Shown here: positions 24,501-34,500 of the stretch, in pieces | Position numbering within the stretch: the stretch's first letter is position 1 | Layout: every line of letters starts with the position of its first letter | Assembly: GCA_947846985.1 (NCBI GenBank) | Contig: CANTUZ010000014.1 | Location: forward strand, 6,503,232 to 6,567,231 | Length of the DNA: 64,000 bases | From: Fratercula arctica | Lineage: Eukaryota; Chordata; Aves; Charadriiformes; Alcidae | Direction of reading: 5' to 3' | The notes under the pieces: generated by a model | Told to the model about the DNA's origin: nothing | The model's input: the letters and a program-made list of their open reading frames with translations, nothing else | Database searches by the model: none | Translations under genes and position numbers: made by a program

Positions 24501-27500
24501 AACCCCCCTCCAGCGCCTCTCCATCACCCCATAACCCCACATATCCCCCCCTGTACCCCCCCTCCACCCCCACATAACCCCCCCCGCCCCCCCCCCCAGC
24601 CCCACATCCCACCCCACATCCCCCCATAACCCCCCTCCAGCGCCCCCCAGACCCCCATAACCCTCCTCTACCCCCCTCCAAGGCCTCTCCATCACCCCAT
24701 AACCCCCTGTACCCCCGCCCCTGACCCCTCACCCCCCCCAGCCCCACACCCTGCCCCACACCCCCCCCGGCTCACTTGGTGCTGGGTTTGATGAGCTGCC
24801 CGTTCTTGTACCACTTGAGGGGCAGGTCGGGGTCGCTGAGCTCCACCATCAGCTTGATCTTGTTGCCTTTGTCCACCTGGTACGCGGGGTCCAGCTTGCG
24901 GATGAAGGCTGGGGGGGACCAAAGGGGGTCGGGGGGTGCCCCACGGCGACCCACGGCACCCCCACATCCCCCCCCCAGCCCCACATCCCCATTCCCCAGC
25001 CCCATAGACCCCCAAATTCCCCTTCCCAGACCCCACCACCACCCCCCAGCCCCACATGTCCCCTCCCCCAGCCCCATAGACCCCCCCCCCCCCCCGGCCC
25101 CACCTTCGCTCTTCTTGGGCTCCACCTTGATCTTCTTGAGGCGCTTGAGCATGCCGCGCAGGTCGGTGATGCCGTACTGGAAGGCGATGCGCTCGTACTC
25201 GCTCTTCTTCGTCACCCCCTTCAGCAGCTCCCAGATCTCGGGGGGGAACTGATCCTCCTCCTCCTTCCGCTTCTTCTTCTCCTCCACCTGCACCTCCCTG
25301 CGCCCCCGCTGCGCTCGCACGGGCCTCGCACGGGCCTCCAATGGGCCTCGCACGGGCCTCACACCCCCCGCCTTGCACAGGCCTCAAACGGGCCTTGAAT
25401 GGGCCTTGAATGGGCCTCACCCCCCCCCTCGCATAGGCCTCAAACGGGCCTCACCCCACCCCCCCCGCATAGGCCTCAAACGGGCCTTGCACGGGGCCTC
25501 GAATGGGCCTCGCACAGGCCTCGAATGGGCCTTGAATGGGCCTCACACCCCTCCCCTCACATAGGCCTCGAACGGGCCTCGCACGGGCCCCGAACGGACC
25601 TCACCCCCCCCCCCCCCCCGCATAGGCCTCGAACGGGCCTCCAATGGGCCTCGCACAGGCCTCACACCCCCACCCCACACAGGCCTTGCACAGGCCTCGA
25701 ATGGGCCTCAAACGGGCCTCGCCCCCCACCCCTGCACAGCCATTGTGCCCACGGCCCAGCCTGGAGCCGCCCCCCCTCCACCCTCCTCATCCTCACACCC
25801 CCCTCGCGCAAGCCTTGTGCACCCCTCACACCCCCGCGCACACCTGCACCCCTCCCCCCCCTCATGCCCCCCCACACCCCCACCCCCCTCACCCCCCCCC
25901 CCCCCGCACCCACCTCTTCTTGAGCAGCCCGCTGAAGTCCAGCTCCCCGGCCGTGTCACCCTTAGCCTCCCCCCTGCAGGGCCGGTGGGGTCGGGGGGGG
26001 TCCCAGGGTGAATTGGGCGGGGGGGTCCCCAGGGGGTCTTTGGGGTGCAGGGGGGGTCCCGGGGGGGGGTCCTCAGGGGGGTTCTTGGGGTGCAGGAGGG
26101 TCCCGGAGGGGTCCCAGGGTGAACTGGGGGGTCCCGGGGGGGTCCCCAGGGGGTCTTTGGGGTGCAGGGGGGGTCCCGGGGGGGGTCCTCAGGGGGGTCC
26201 TTGGGGTGCAGGAGGGTCCCGGAGGGGTCCCAGGGTGAACTGGGGGGTCCCGGGGGGTCCCCAGGGGGTCTTTGGGGTGCAGGGGGGGGTCCGGGGGGGG
26301 GTCCTCAGGGGGGTCCTTGGGGTGCAGGAGGGTCCCGGAGGGGTCCCAGGGTGAACTGGGGGGTCCCGGGGGGTCCCCAGGGGGTCTTTGGGGTGCAGGG
26401 GGGTCCCGGGGGGGTCCTCAGGGGGGTCCTTGGGGTGCAGGAGGGTCCCGGAGGGGTCCCAGGGTGAACTGGGGGGTCCCGGGGGGTCCCCAGGGGGTCT
26501 TTGGGGTGCAGGGGGGGTCCCGGGGGGGGGTCCTCAGGGGGGTCCTTGGGGTGCAGAGGGGTCCCGGGGGGGTCCTCAGGGAAAATTAGGGTGTCCTGGG
26601 GGGGGTCCCAGGGGGTCCTTGGGGTGCAGGGGGGTGCCAGGGGGGTCCCCAGGGTGAATTGCGGGGGTCCTGGGGGGGGTCCCAGGAGGTCCTTGGGGTG
26701 CAGGGGGGTCCCCAAGCTGTATTGGGGGTCCCGGGGGGGGGTCCCCGGCCTCCAGATGGGTTTGGGGGGGGGGGGGGGGTGTCCCCAGTCCACGGGGGTT
26801 GGGGGGGGTGTCCCCCATCCATTTTTGGGGGGGACGGGGGACAAAGGACACTCACGTCCTCTTGAAGGCCTGCAGCACGTTGTCATTGTCACTGGGCCGG
26901 GGGGCTGGGGGGGGGAAGAGGGGATGTGAGACCCCCCCCCACGACAAACACACCCCCTCCCCCTCCGCCATGTCCCCAAAATGTCCCCTGTGTCCCCCCT
27001 TCCCCTGTCCCTGCAACCGGGGGGGGGTCCGGGGCGGAGGGGGTGTCCAAGGGGGGGTTCAGGGCGTCCTGGGGGGGTCCCCGGGGGGGTTTGAGGGGTC
27101 CCGGGGGGCATCTGGGGGGTCCCAGAGGGTTCCGGGGGGGGGGGGGGGGGGCAATGTGTCCTGGAGGGGGTTGGGGGTCTCGGGGGGGGGGGTCTGGGCA
27201 TCCCGGGGAAGGTCCCAGGGGGGTTTGGGGGGTCCCAGTGGGTCCCTGGGGGGTCCCGGAGGGGGTTGGGGGCCTTGGGGGGGTTTGGGGGGTCTCGGGG
27301 GGGTCTGGGGGGTCCCAGAGGTGTCCCGCGGGGGGTTTGGGGGTCCCGGGGGGGCTCCCAGGGGGTCCTGGAGGGGGTTGGGGGTCCCGGGGAAGGTCCC
27401 AGGGGGGTTTGGGGGGTCCCAGTGGGTTCCGGGGGGGCGCTGGGGGTCCCGGGGGGGGGTCCCAGGGGGGCGCTGACCCTCCACGTCGATGCTGAAGGAG

Positions 27501-30484
27501 CAACTGTCCTTCTTGTCCTTGGCCGTCACCTCGCAGCGATAGTCCCCGCGGTCCCCCAGGGCCACCTTGGCGATGTGCAGCTCGAAGGTGTACACCTGGG
27601 GGGGGCACGGGGGGACGGGGGGACACCGAGGGGACGGGGGGGGACAGGGGGGACATGGGGACATGGGGGGACAGGGGGGACACCACGGGAGACACGGGGA
27701 CACGGGACATTGGGGACGTGGGGGGACACACAGGGACATGGGGACACACATGGGGGACACGGACATGGGGAGACAGAGGGGACATGGGGGGAACGGGGGG
27801 GACACGGGATGGACGCAGTGAGGGGCACAGCGGGGACCCCTCCCAGTGCCCCCCAGTCCCTCCCAGCCCCTCCCAGTCCCATTCCAGTCCCCTCCCAGCC
27901 CCTCCCAGTCCCATTCCAGTCTCCTCCCACTGCCTCCCAGTCCCTCCCAGTCCCCTCCCAGCCCCTCCCAGCCCCTCCCAGTCCCCCCACCTTGCTCTCC
28001 TTGTCGAAGGCCTCCTTGAACTGGAAGCGGGTCCCGCTCTTGATGCCGAGCTCCAGCCACTTCCCCTTGAACCACTTGAGGGTGGGTTTGGTGGGGAGCT
28101 GGGAGCCGTCCACGCGGGCCACGGCCACCACGTCCTTCCCTGGGGCCACCAAATCCCCCAGATGGCCACCAAATCCCCCAAATGGCCGCCAACAGCCCCT
28201 CCCCAGTCACCCCAGTCCATCCCAGTCACCGCCACCACATCCTTCCCTGGGGACACCGATGGGTCACACACCCCCCCCCCCCCCCCCCCCCGGTCCCAGA
28301 CCCCCAAAATCCCCCAGTGGCCACCAAATCCCCCAAATGGCTACCCGGACCCCCGGACCCCCCCGCCAGCACCATAGAGACCCCCGAGGAACCCCCTCCA
28401 AACCCCCCTCAGCCCCACAGGCCCCCCCCCAGCCCCACAGGGACCCCCCCAGCCCTACAGAGACCCCCCCCAGCCCCACAGGACCCCCCCCCAGCCCCAC
28501 AGGGACCCCCACAGGACCCCCCACAGAGACCCCCCCAGCCCCACGGAACCCCCCCAGCCCCACAGGGACCCCCCCTTACCGCCCTCCACCAGGACGCTCT
28601 GGGGTTTGCTGAGGAAGAGCCCGTCGGGGTCGCGGGGCTCGGGGGGGTGGATGTCGTCTGGGAGGGGGCACAGGGAGGGAGGGTCAGGGGGGGCAAAGGG
28701 GGCGGTGGGAGGGACACGGGGGGGGGTGTCACCCAAATTGAGGGGGGGGGAGCACTCACCCAGGGAGTCATCCTTGGCCTCTGCAAAGGGATTGGGGGGG
28801 GTGTCAGAAAATGGGGGGACCCGCCCCCGGCTCACCAAAATTAACCCCCCAACCCCCAAATTGGACACCCTGACACCCCCCTCCCCCCAGGCACCCTGAG
28901 CCCCCCCCCCCCCCCAGCACCCAAAACTGCCCTCCCCACCCCCCCGCCCTTGGGCACCCTGCCCCCCCCCCCATTTGGGGGCCCCCCCCCACCTTTGGGC
29001 GGCCCCTCCGCCGCCTCCTCCCCCCCCGCCTTCTCCGCCTCCTTTTGCCCGTTTTCCTCCTTTTTCTCCTCCTTTTTCTCCTCCTTTTTCTCCTCTTTTT
29101 TCTCCTTTTTCTCCTCCTTTTTCAGCTCCTTCTTGGCGGCTGCGGGGGGGGGGGCGTGTGTGTGAGACACAACTGCCCCCCCCCCCCCGGGGGCAATTAA
29201 CCCCCCCCCCCCCCCAAGCAGTTCCACACACCCCCAGTTGCCCCCCATTAGTCCTTCTCCCCGCCCCCCCCGGGCTCCATCTGCCCCATCCCCACGTAAT
29301 TGCCCCCCCCCCAAGTTAATTAACCCCCCCCCCCAAATACCCCATTGGGGCCCTTCTACCCCCCCCGCCCCCAGCAACTGCCCCCCGGGTGGGTCCTTTA
29401 CCCTCTGTCCCCCCCCCCCCACCCCTCAGATGCCCCCTCCCGGGATATTATTCCCCCCCCTCAAACGGCTGAACCCCGGGGGGGGGGGGGCAAGTGACAC
29501 CGGTGGGGGGGGGGAGGGGGTGGCAGATGGCAGGGGGGGGTGGCCCCCCCCCCCGCCATGGCCCCCCCCCCCCGCGGGGGCCAGCCCTATATAAGGTGGG
29601 GATTTGACTCCGACCCCCCCCCCCCCCAGAATAGCACGGCCCCAGCTGTCACCGGGCTCAGGTCACCCGGGGGGGGGGGGGGGCACGGACACGGACACAC
29701 ACACACACACACACACCCCCCCCGCCGGTGTCACCCCACTCAAAGTGCCCCCCTCCCCAAAGGGTCACCCCCCCCCACCAAATATCACCAACCCCCCCCC
29801 CAATGTTACACCCCCCCCCCGCAGTGTCATCCTCCCCCCGGTCACCCCACTCAAAGTGTTCCCCCCCCAGGTGTCACCCCCCTGCCAAGATGTCACCAAC
29901 CCCCCCCCCGCCCCCAAGTGTCGTGTCGTGTCCCCCCCTCGGGGACAGGCTGATTTAGTGGCCGTCACCTGTGGGTGCCCTTTTGGGGGGGGGGGGGGGG
30001 GCAGCTCATGTGTCACCCCGGGGAGGGCCACAGGACACGTACCACCCCCCCCCCGGGGTGACACTGCGCCCCCCCAAAACTGCTGCGTCAGCAGCAGAAA
30101 TCCCACACACCCCCCCCCCCCGGGTAAATGCCCCCCCCCCCCGACTTACCCCTTCCAGGGGCAACTGCTCCCCCCCTCTGGAAAGTACCCCCCCCATCCT
30201 TCTGTGTGCCCCCCCCACCCGGGGCAACGGCCACCCCCCCCGTGTCTGTGTAATTGCCCCCCACTGGAGTCCTGTCCTCCCCCTCCCAGGAGCAATTGCT
30301 CCCCTCCCCCAATTCTTCTGTGCCCCCCCCCCCCAACTAGTTGCCCCCCCCCCCCCCCAGCACTCCTGTCGCCATGAGTAATCCCCCCCCCCCCGGGCTA
30401 ATTAACCCCAGGGGTAATTAATTAATTGTGTTGTTCCCCCCCCCCCCCCCCCCCCCCCATACCGGGTTTGCTGGGCTCGGGCAT
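12515..30484 (-). CDS. MYBPC2: MYBPC2, fast skeletal myosin-binding protein C
   Basis: Thick-filament protein of the sarcomere C-zone that modulates actin-myosin interaction. Coding exons 5' to 3': 30463-30484, 28993-29139, 28760-28780, 28580-28657, 27991-28139, 27478-27595, 26856-26904, 25914-25973, 25104-25297, 24776-24908, 24112-24236, 23914-24019, 23168-23334, 22387-22552, 21883-21989, 21193-21222, 20950-21089, 19523-19682, 19087-19191, 18412-18600, 17775-17909, 16954-17121, 16755-16843, 16059-16251, 15264-15403, 14543-14702, 13634-13770, 12888-13074, 12515-12525. Sum 3486 nt, so 1161 residues with no break (human about 1141). Approximate domains: Lys/Glu leader 1-63, C1 Ig 85-178, M-motif with [17 protein letters not shown] to 285, Ig C2-C5 to 657, FnIII C6-C7 to 856, Ig C8 to 950, FnIII C9 to 1050, Ig C10 ending LEIRVPQ. 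There is no C0 domain, and the location argues against MYBPC3. MYBPC1 is excluded mainly by synteny. Confidence 0.96.
12545..12885. repeat. Repeat in the MYBPC2 intron before the stop-codon exon
   Basis: Two to three copies of a unit of about 120 bp with ACCCCAGGGTGCCCCCCCCA and TGGGTGAGGGCTCATGGAC. Confidence 0.7.
13080..13630. repeat. Repeat GGGGCACCCCAAAATCCCC
   Basis: MYBPC2 intron between the two C10 exons. Five to six copies of a unit of about 80-100 bp. No exon is seen. Confidence 0.7.
13800..14535. repeat. Minisatellite GGGACCCAGACATTTGGGTG
   Basis: About ten units, higher-order period about 115 bp in 14050-14400, in a MYBPC2 intron. The long Gly/Pro-rich frames on both strands are artefacts. 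Confidence 0.85.
14705..15258. repeat. G-rich higher-order repeat, about 180 bp x 3
   Basis: Blocks containing CAGCCAAGGGCTCTCTTGGG recur at about 14760, 14920 and 15070 in the intron inside the C9 FnIII domain of MYBPC2. Confidence 0.8.
15410..16045. repeat. CCAGTGACCTC decamer array
   Basis: About 60 degenerate copies of a 10-bp unit (CCCAGTGACC / TCCCAGTGCT) filling a MYBPC2 intron. Confidence 0.9.
16290..16750. repeat. Minisatellite CATCCATGGGGCTGGGGATG
   Basis: About eight units of roughly 60 bp in a MYBPC2 intron. No exon is seen. Confidence 0.85.
17130..17770. repeat. Minisatellite GGGGCAATGGGGCAGGGGG
   Basis: Many 20-30 bp units in a MYBPC2 intron. A short copy of the C7 exon edge (CCCCCTGCCGGCAGT) occurs at about 17694, 80 bp before the true edge at 17775. 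Confidence 0.75.
18060..18320 (-). repeat. Two intronic copies of the MYBPC2 C6 exon segment
   Basis: Copies at about 18090-18138 and 18266-18315 (period about 177 bp). On the minus strand they read [10 protein letters not shown] and [11 protein letters not shown], matching [11 protein letters not shown] of the true exon (18449-18503). Both copies keep a CTGGT-type 5' side but lack the rest of the exon. Confidence 0.85.
18605..19080. repeat. GGGGACACGCG minisatellite
   Basis: Degenerate 15-30 bp units rich in ACACGCGTGTG and GGGGGGACA, in a MYBPC2 intron. Confidence 0.8.
19685..20945. repeat. GGGGACACGGACGTGGGACA arrays with one exon-edge copy
   Basis: 19690-20230 repeats ACGGACGTGGGACAGGGGAC. 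20400-20945 repeats GGGGACACGGGACCCCCCA. At 20535-20585 lies a copy of the 3' edge of the next-upstream exon (true edge 20950-21000): minus strand [14 protein letters not shown] then GTGAC. Confidence 0.8.
21230..21880. repeat. CCCCAGCCCCACAAGTGCC minisatellite
   Basis: About 25 units of 18-30 bp in the MYBPC2 intron next to the tiny 30-nt exon at 21193-21222. Confidence 0.8.
22080..22380. repeat. Repeat AGACCCCCATGGGTGCCTCC
   Basis: About eight units of 30-35 bp in a MYBPC2 intron. A looser relative fills the next intron (22600-23160). Confidence 0.7.
23340..23880. repeat. GGATGGACATGGGATGGTGG minisatellite
   Basis: About 25 units of 18-24 bp in a MYBPC2 intron. It is much less G-homopolymeric than its neighbours. 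Confidence 0.9.
24245..24770. repeat. C-rich degenerate repeat
   Basis: CCCCATAACCCCCCTCCAGCG and similar units in a MYBPC2 intron. No exon is seen. Confidence 0.7.
25305..25740. repeat. GGGCCTCGCACGGGCCTCGAA minisatellite
   Basis: About 35 copies of an 11-bp unit (GGGCCTCGAAC) directly upstream of the acceptor of the MYBPC2 exon at 25104-25297, where a branch point would be expected. Confidence 0.88.
26000..26760. repeat. Higher-order minisatellite, about 116 bp x 5
   Basis: A CCCAGGGTGAACTGGGGGG marker recurs at about 26008, 26119, 26236, 26351 and 26466. Each unit contains two CTTTGGGGTGCAGG-like sub-units. Copies are more than 90% alike, so the array looks young. Confidence 0.88.
27030..27470. 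repeat. G-rich repeat GGTTTGGGGGGTCCCAG
   Basis: Degenerate 25-40 bp units in a MYBPC2 intron. No exon is seen. Confidence 0.75.
27600..27985. repeat. GGGGACACGGG array followed by CCTCCCAGTCC array
   Basis: 27600-27830 is GGGGACATGGGGACA-like. 27840-27985 is a CAGCCCCTCCCAGTCCC decamer-type array, leading to the exon edge at 27991. Confidence 0.75.
28224..28256 (-). repeat. Intronic copy of the C1 exon start (GKDVVAV)
   Basis: About 30 bp matching the acceptor and first codons of the exon 27991-28139. On the minus strand: CCCCAGGGAAGGATGTGGTG, reading GKDVVAV, about 90 bp upstream of the true acceptor. Confidence 0.75.
28265..28575. repeat. C-rich repeat CCCCCAGCCCCACAGGGACC
   Basis: About ten units of 20-35 bp in the same MYBPC2 intron as the GKDVVAV copy. 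Confidence 0.75.
29145..30455. repeat. MYBPC2 intron 1: C-homopolymer-rich DNA
   Basis: Runs of 8-20 C alternate with short unique words such as TGTCACCCC and GGGCAATTAA. No exon is seen. The one clearly unique block is at about 29585-29670. Confidence 0.7.
29587..29648. promoter_or_regulatory. CArG-like and E-box block in MYBPC2 intron 1
   Basis: CTATATAAGG (29587-29596) resembles an SRF CArG box and could also be a plus-strand TATA element. CAGCTG (29643-29648) is a MyoD-type E-box. Both lie in a short unique block within homopolymer DNA of a muscle gene's first intron. The enhancer role is inference. Confidence 0.4.
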
Positions 30485-30537
30485 GGCGGCGCTGGGGCTG
30501 AGGGGCCACAACTGCCCCGGGGGGGCCCCAAACCCCC

Positions 30538-30545
30538 TTTAAATA
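30538..30545 (-). promoter_or_regulatory. MYBPC2: MYBPC2 TATA-like element
   Basis: TATTTAAA on the minus strand, 54 bp upstream of the MYBPC2 ATG (30482-30484). This places the start site near 30510, where a CAACTG E-box (30509-30514) lies. Confidence 0.55.
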
Positions 30546-31269
30546 CCCCCCCCGGGCGTGTCCCCCCCCCCATGACCACGCCCCCCCCCCCCCATCACCC
30601 CCCCCTCCTGGACTGCGAGGGGGGACATGGGGACATGCCACCCCCCCCTCCCCCCGAAGTGGGGACCCTCCCCATAAGTGCCACCCCCCTCCATAAGTGG
30701 GACCCCCCCCAAAGGTGAGAAGCCCCCCCCCCAAAAAGTGGGACACCCCCCCAGAGTGTCCTGTCCCGTCCCAGCCCCCCGCGGGGGGGGGGAATGGGGG
30801 GGAGTGTGTGTGTGAAACGGGATCGGGCCCGTGTCCCCGGGGATTCGGTGGCATTTGGTGACAAATCCCGGGGGGGGGGGGACGACACCCACACGGAGGG
30901 GGGGGGACATGGGACACTGCTGTGGTGGCGCTGACAGTGCCCCCCCCCCCCGTGGGACAACCCTGTCCCTCCGTGTCCCCCCTTGTGGGACACTCTGCCC
31001 CCCCCCGGGCGTGTCCCCCGCATTCGGGGGGGGGGGGAAGGGTCAGGGGGGGGGGGGGCACGGATGGCCCCCCCCCCAACCCCCATTTTCCCCCTCCTTA
31101 GGCACATTTCCCCCCCCCGCCCTAATCTGCCCTGGGGGCCCCAAATTAAGTTGCTCAACCCCCTAATCACCTCCCCCCCGGCCAAAAAAAACCATGTCCC
31201 CCCCCCCCGAAAGCACGTTTCCCCCCCCCCACCGAATTTTACGCCCCCCCCCCCCTTCCCCCAAAAACC

Positions 31270-31520
31270 ACAGAGCGGCGCCGAGTGGCTAAAGGCAGTT
31301 TATGAAGGTTTTGGGGTACAATGGGGTGGGGGGGGTTGGTAAAATTGGGGGGGGGCACATTTTTTGGGGGGGCTGGGGGGGTGGGTGGGCCCAAAAGACC
31401 ATGCTAAATACAGAAACCCAAATTTTTTTGAGGTGGGGGGGAGGGGGGCCCATTTCCAACCCCCCCCCCCCCCCCCCCCCCATCCCGCCGGCCTATTTAC
31501 AAGGGAAGGGGGGGGGGGGT
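31270..31520 (-). other. SCAF1: SCAF1 3' untranslated region (probable)
   Basis: Less repetitive sequence after the SCAF1 stop (31521-31523). No AATAAA is seen; a CATAAA variant occurs near 31300 on the minus strand. The exact 3' end is not fixed. Confidence 0.45.
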
Positions 31521-34500
31521 TCAAAGGGGGGGCATGGGGAGGGGGGGGGCTTTCTCCAGGGGCCCCCCAAGTTCTTTTTGAAGGGGGGGCAGCCCCCCAC
31601 CGGCTCCCCCCCCCACCCCTGGCACCGTTGCTGCTGCTGCCGCCACGGGGGCGTCTTCGGGGGGGCCCCCCCCGGCCCCGCGGCGCCCCCGCTTCCGGAA
31701 GTACTTGTAGCGCTGGACGTAGGCGCGCACCAGGTTGTTGACCTTGACGGGGTTGATCTCCCCGCTCCGGCTGTGGCAGATCTGCACCCGGAACACACAC
31801 ACACACACGGGGGGGGGTGTGTGAGGTTGTCCCCAAGGTGTCCCCGAGGTGTCATCCCCCCCCCCCCCCCCCCCCGCCTCCAGCCCCATACCTTGTGGAC
31901 AGCCTTGCGGAGGATGTCCTTGTACTCGTCCTTGGTGATCTCCTTCTTCTGGTAGTAGGGTTTGATGGCCAACTTGACCTCCTCCACCGCCCGCTCCTGC
32001 GTGTGCAGCTTCTTCAGGTACTGGGGGGGGGACGGGACACGGCGGGGGGGGTCAGGGGACATCGGGGGACACCGGCAGGGTGGCCAGGGGGACATCAGGA
32101 CACCAGCATGGCCACCACCACCATGGGACATCCCCATCGCCACGATGGCCAGCACCACCACGGCATGTCCCCACGACCACCATGGCCACCACCACAACGG
32201 GATGTCCCCAAGACCACCATGACCATCACCATCACGGCCACCACCACCATGGCCACCACCACCATGGGACGTCCCCGTCACCACGATGGCCACCACCACC
32301 ATGGCCATCGCCATCGTGGAACATCCCCATCGCCATGATAGCCACCACCACCATGGCATGTCCCCATGACTGCCATGGCCACCAGCACCATGCCATGTCT
32401 CCATGACCACCACAACGGGATGTCCCCAAGACCACTATGGCCATCACCACCATGAAACATCCCCATCGCCACAATGGCCACCACCACCATGGCCACCGCC
32501 ACCATGGGACGTCCCCATTGCCATGATGGCCACCACCACCATGGGACGTCCCCATCACCATGATGGCCACCACCACCATGGCATGTCCCCATGACCACTA
32601 TGGCCACTGCTGCCATGGGACGTCCTTGTCATTGCCATGGGATGGCCCCATGACCACCATGGCCACCACCACCATGGAACATCCCCACCACCACCATGGC
32701 CATCACCACAACAGGATGTCCCCAAGACGACCATGGCTATCACCACTGTGGAATGTCATCATCACCATGATGGCCACCACGATGGCATGTCCCCAAGACC
32801 ACCACGGCCATCACCACAACAGGATGTCCCCAAGATCACCGTGGCCACCACCATCATGACCATCACCACCATGGGACATCCCCATCACCACGATGGCCAC
32901 CACCCCCATGGCATGTCCCCATGACCATCATGGCTGTCATCACCATGGCACGTCCCCGTGACCACCATGGCCACCATCACCATGGCATGTCCCCGTGACC
33001 ACCATGGCCACCACCACCATGGCATGTCCCCGTGACCACCATGGCCACCACGACCATGGCATGTCCCCATGACCGCCATGGCCACCACCACCATGGCATG
33101 TCCCCACGACCACCATGGCCGTCATCACCGTGGCATGTCCCCATGACCACCACGGCCACCACCACCATGGCATGTCCCCAAGACCACCACGGCCACCACC
33201 ACCGTGTCCCCATTGGACATCCCATATCCCCCTGTCCCCACAGGACATACAAAGTCCTGCTGTACCCCTGTCTGTCCCCCCATGTCCCTCCCCATGTCCC
33301 CGTGTCCCCCTGTCCCCAATCCCATGGCCCTCCCGTGTCCCCGACCCTGTGTCCCCCCATCCCCAACCTTGTCCCTCCTGTGTCCCCCTGTGTCCCCCGT
33401 CCCCGTTCCTGACCCCGTGTCCCCATCTCTGTGTTCCCCCCCATGTCCCCCTGTCCCCCACCGTCCCCGTGTCCCCCCTGTGTCCCCATGTCCCTGTCCC
33501 CGTGTCCCCGTCCCTGTCCCCATCCCCGTGTCCTCCCCCGTGTCCCTGTCCCCCACTGTGTCCCCTCCACGTCTCCCCATCCCCGTCCTCCCCATCCCCG
33601 TCCCTGTGTCCTCCCCCATGTCCCCCCGTCCCCTCCCGTGTCCCCCTGTCCCCGTGCCCCCCCTCCACGTCCCCCCATCCCCCCCTGTCCCCAACCCCGT
33701 CCCCGTGTCCCCTCCCACGCCCCCGCTGACCTTGTCGGTGTCCCCGCGTCCCTCGGAGCTGACGCTGCCGTCCCTCTTGCTGGCCTCGGCGCTGGACGAG
33801 GGGCCGTAGAGGGGGGCCGGGACCCCCCCCGCCACCGGCCCCGGCCCCCCCCCGACCCCCGGCAGCCCCCCCGTGGGGGTGGGGGGTGCCGTGGGGCACC
33901 CCACCAGCGGCAGGGCCCCGTGCAGCAGGTATGGGGGGGGTGCGTGTGGGGCCGGGGGGGGCACGGCAGGCGCGGGGGGCTGGGGGGGGCCCAGGGGGGG
34001 CGGCGCCTTGGTGTGGCTCAGGATCTGCAAGAGAACGGGGTGGGGGGGGGGAGGGGGAGAGAAAAGGAGGAGGGTCTGTAGGGTGGGGGGGCACCCATGG
34101 GGTGGGGGGGACCCAAGGAAGTGGGGGGGGGTCCCACGGGGTGAGGGGGGGTACCCATGGTGGGGGGGGGGCACTCATGTGGGGAGGAGCACCCATGGGG
34201 TGGGGGGGCCGCCATGGAAGGCGAGGGGCGGGGCGGGGGGAAGGTGGCTGTCCCTTTAGGGGGGTGGCTGTAACCCCCCCACAGGGATTCTGTCCTTTTC
34301 GGGAGGGTGACTGTCCCTTCAGGGGGGTAGTTGTCCCCTTGTGGGGGGGGTGACTGTCCCCTTGTGGGGGGGTTAACGGTCCCTTAAAGGGGTGGGCTGT
34401 TCCTTAAGAGGGGGTGACTGTCCCTTAAGGGGGTGGGCTGTCCCCCCCACGGGGTTACTGTCCCTTCAGGGGGGTGACCGTCCCCCCCACACGGATGCTG

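Noticed and set aside
32080..33215. His-rich frames that look like a metal-binding protein
   Set aside because: A 36-bp CACCACCATGG repeat in a SCAF1 intron explains them.
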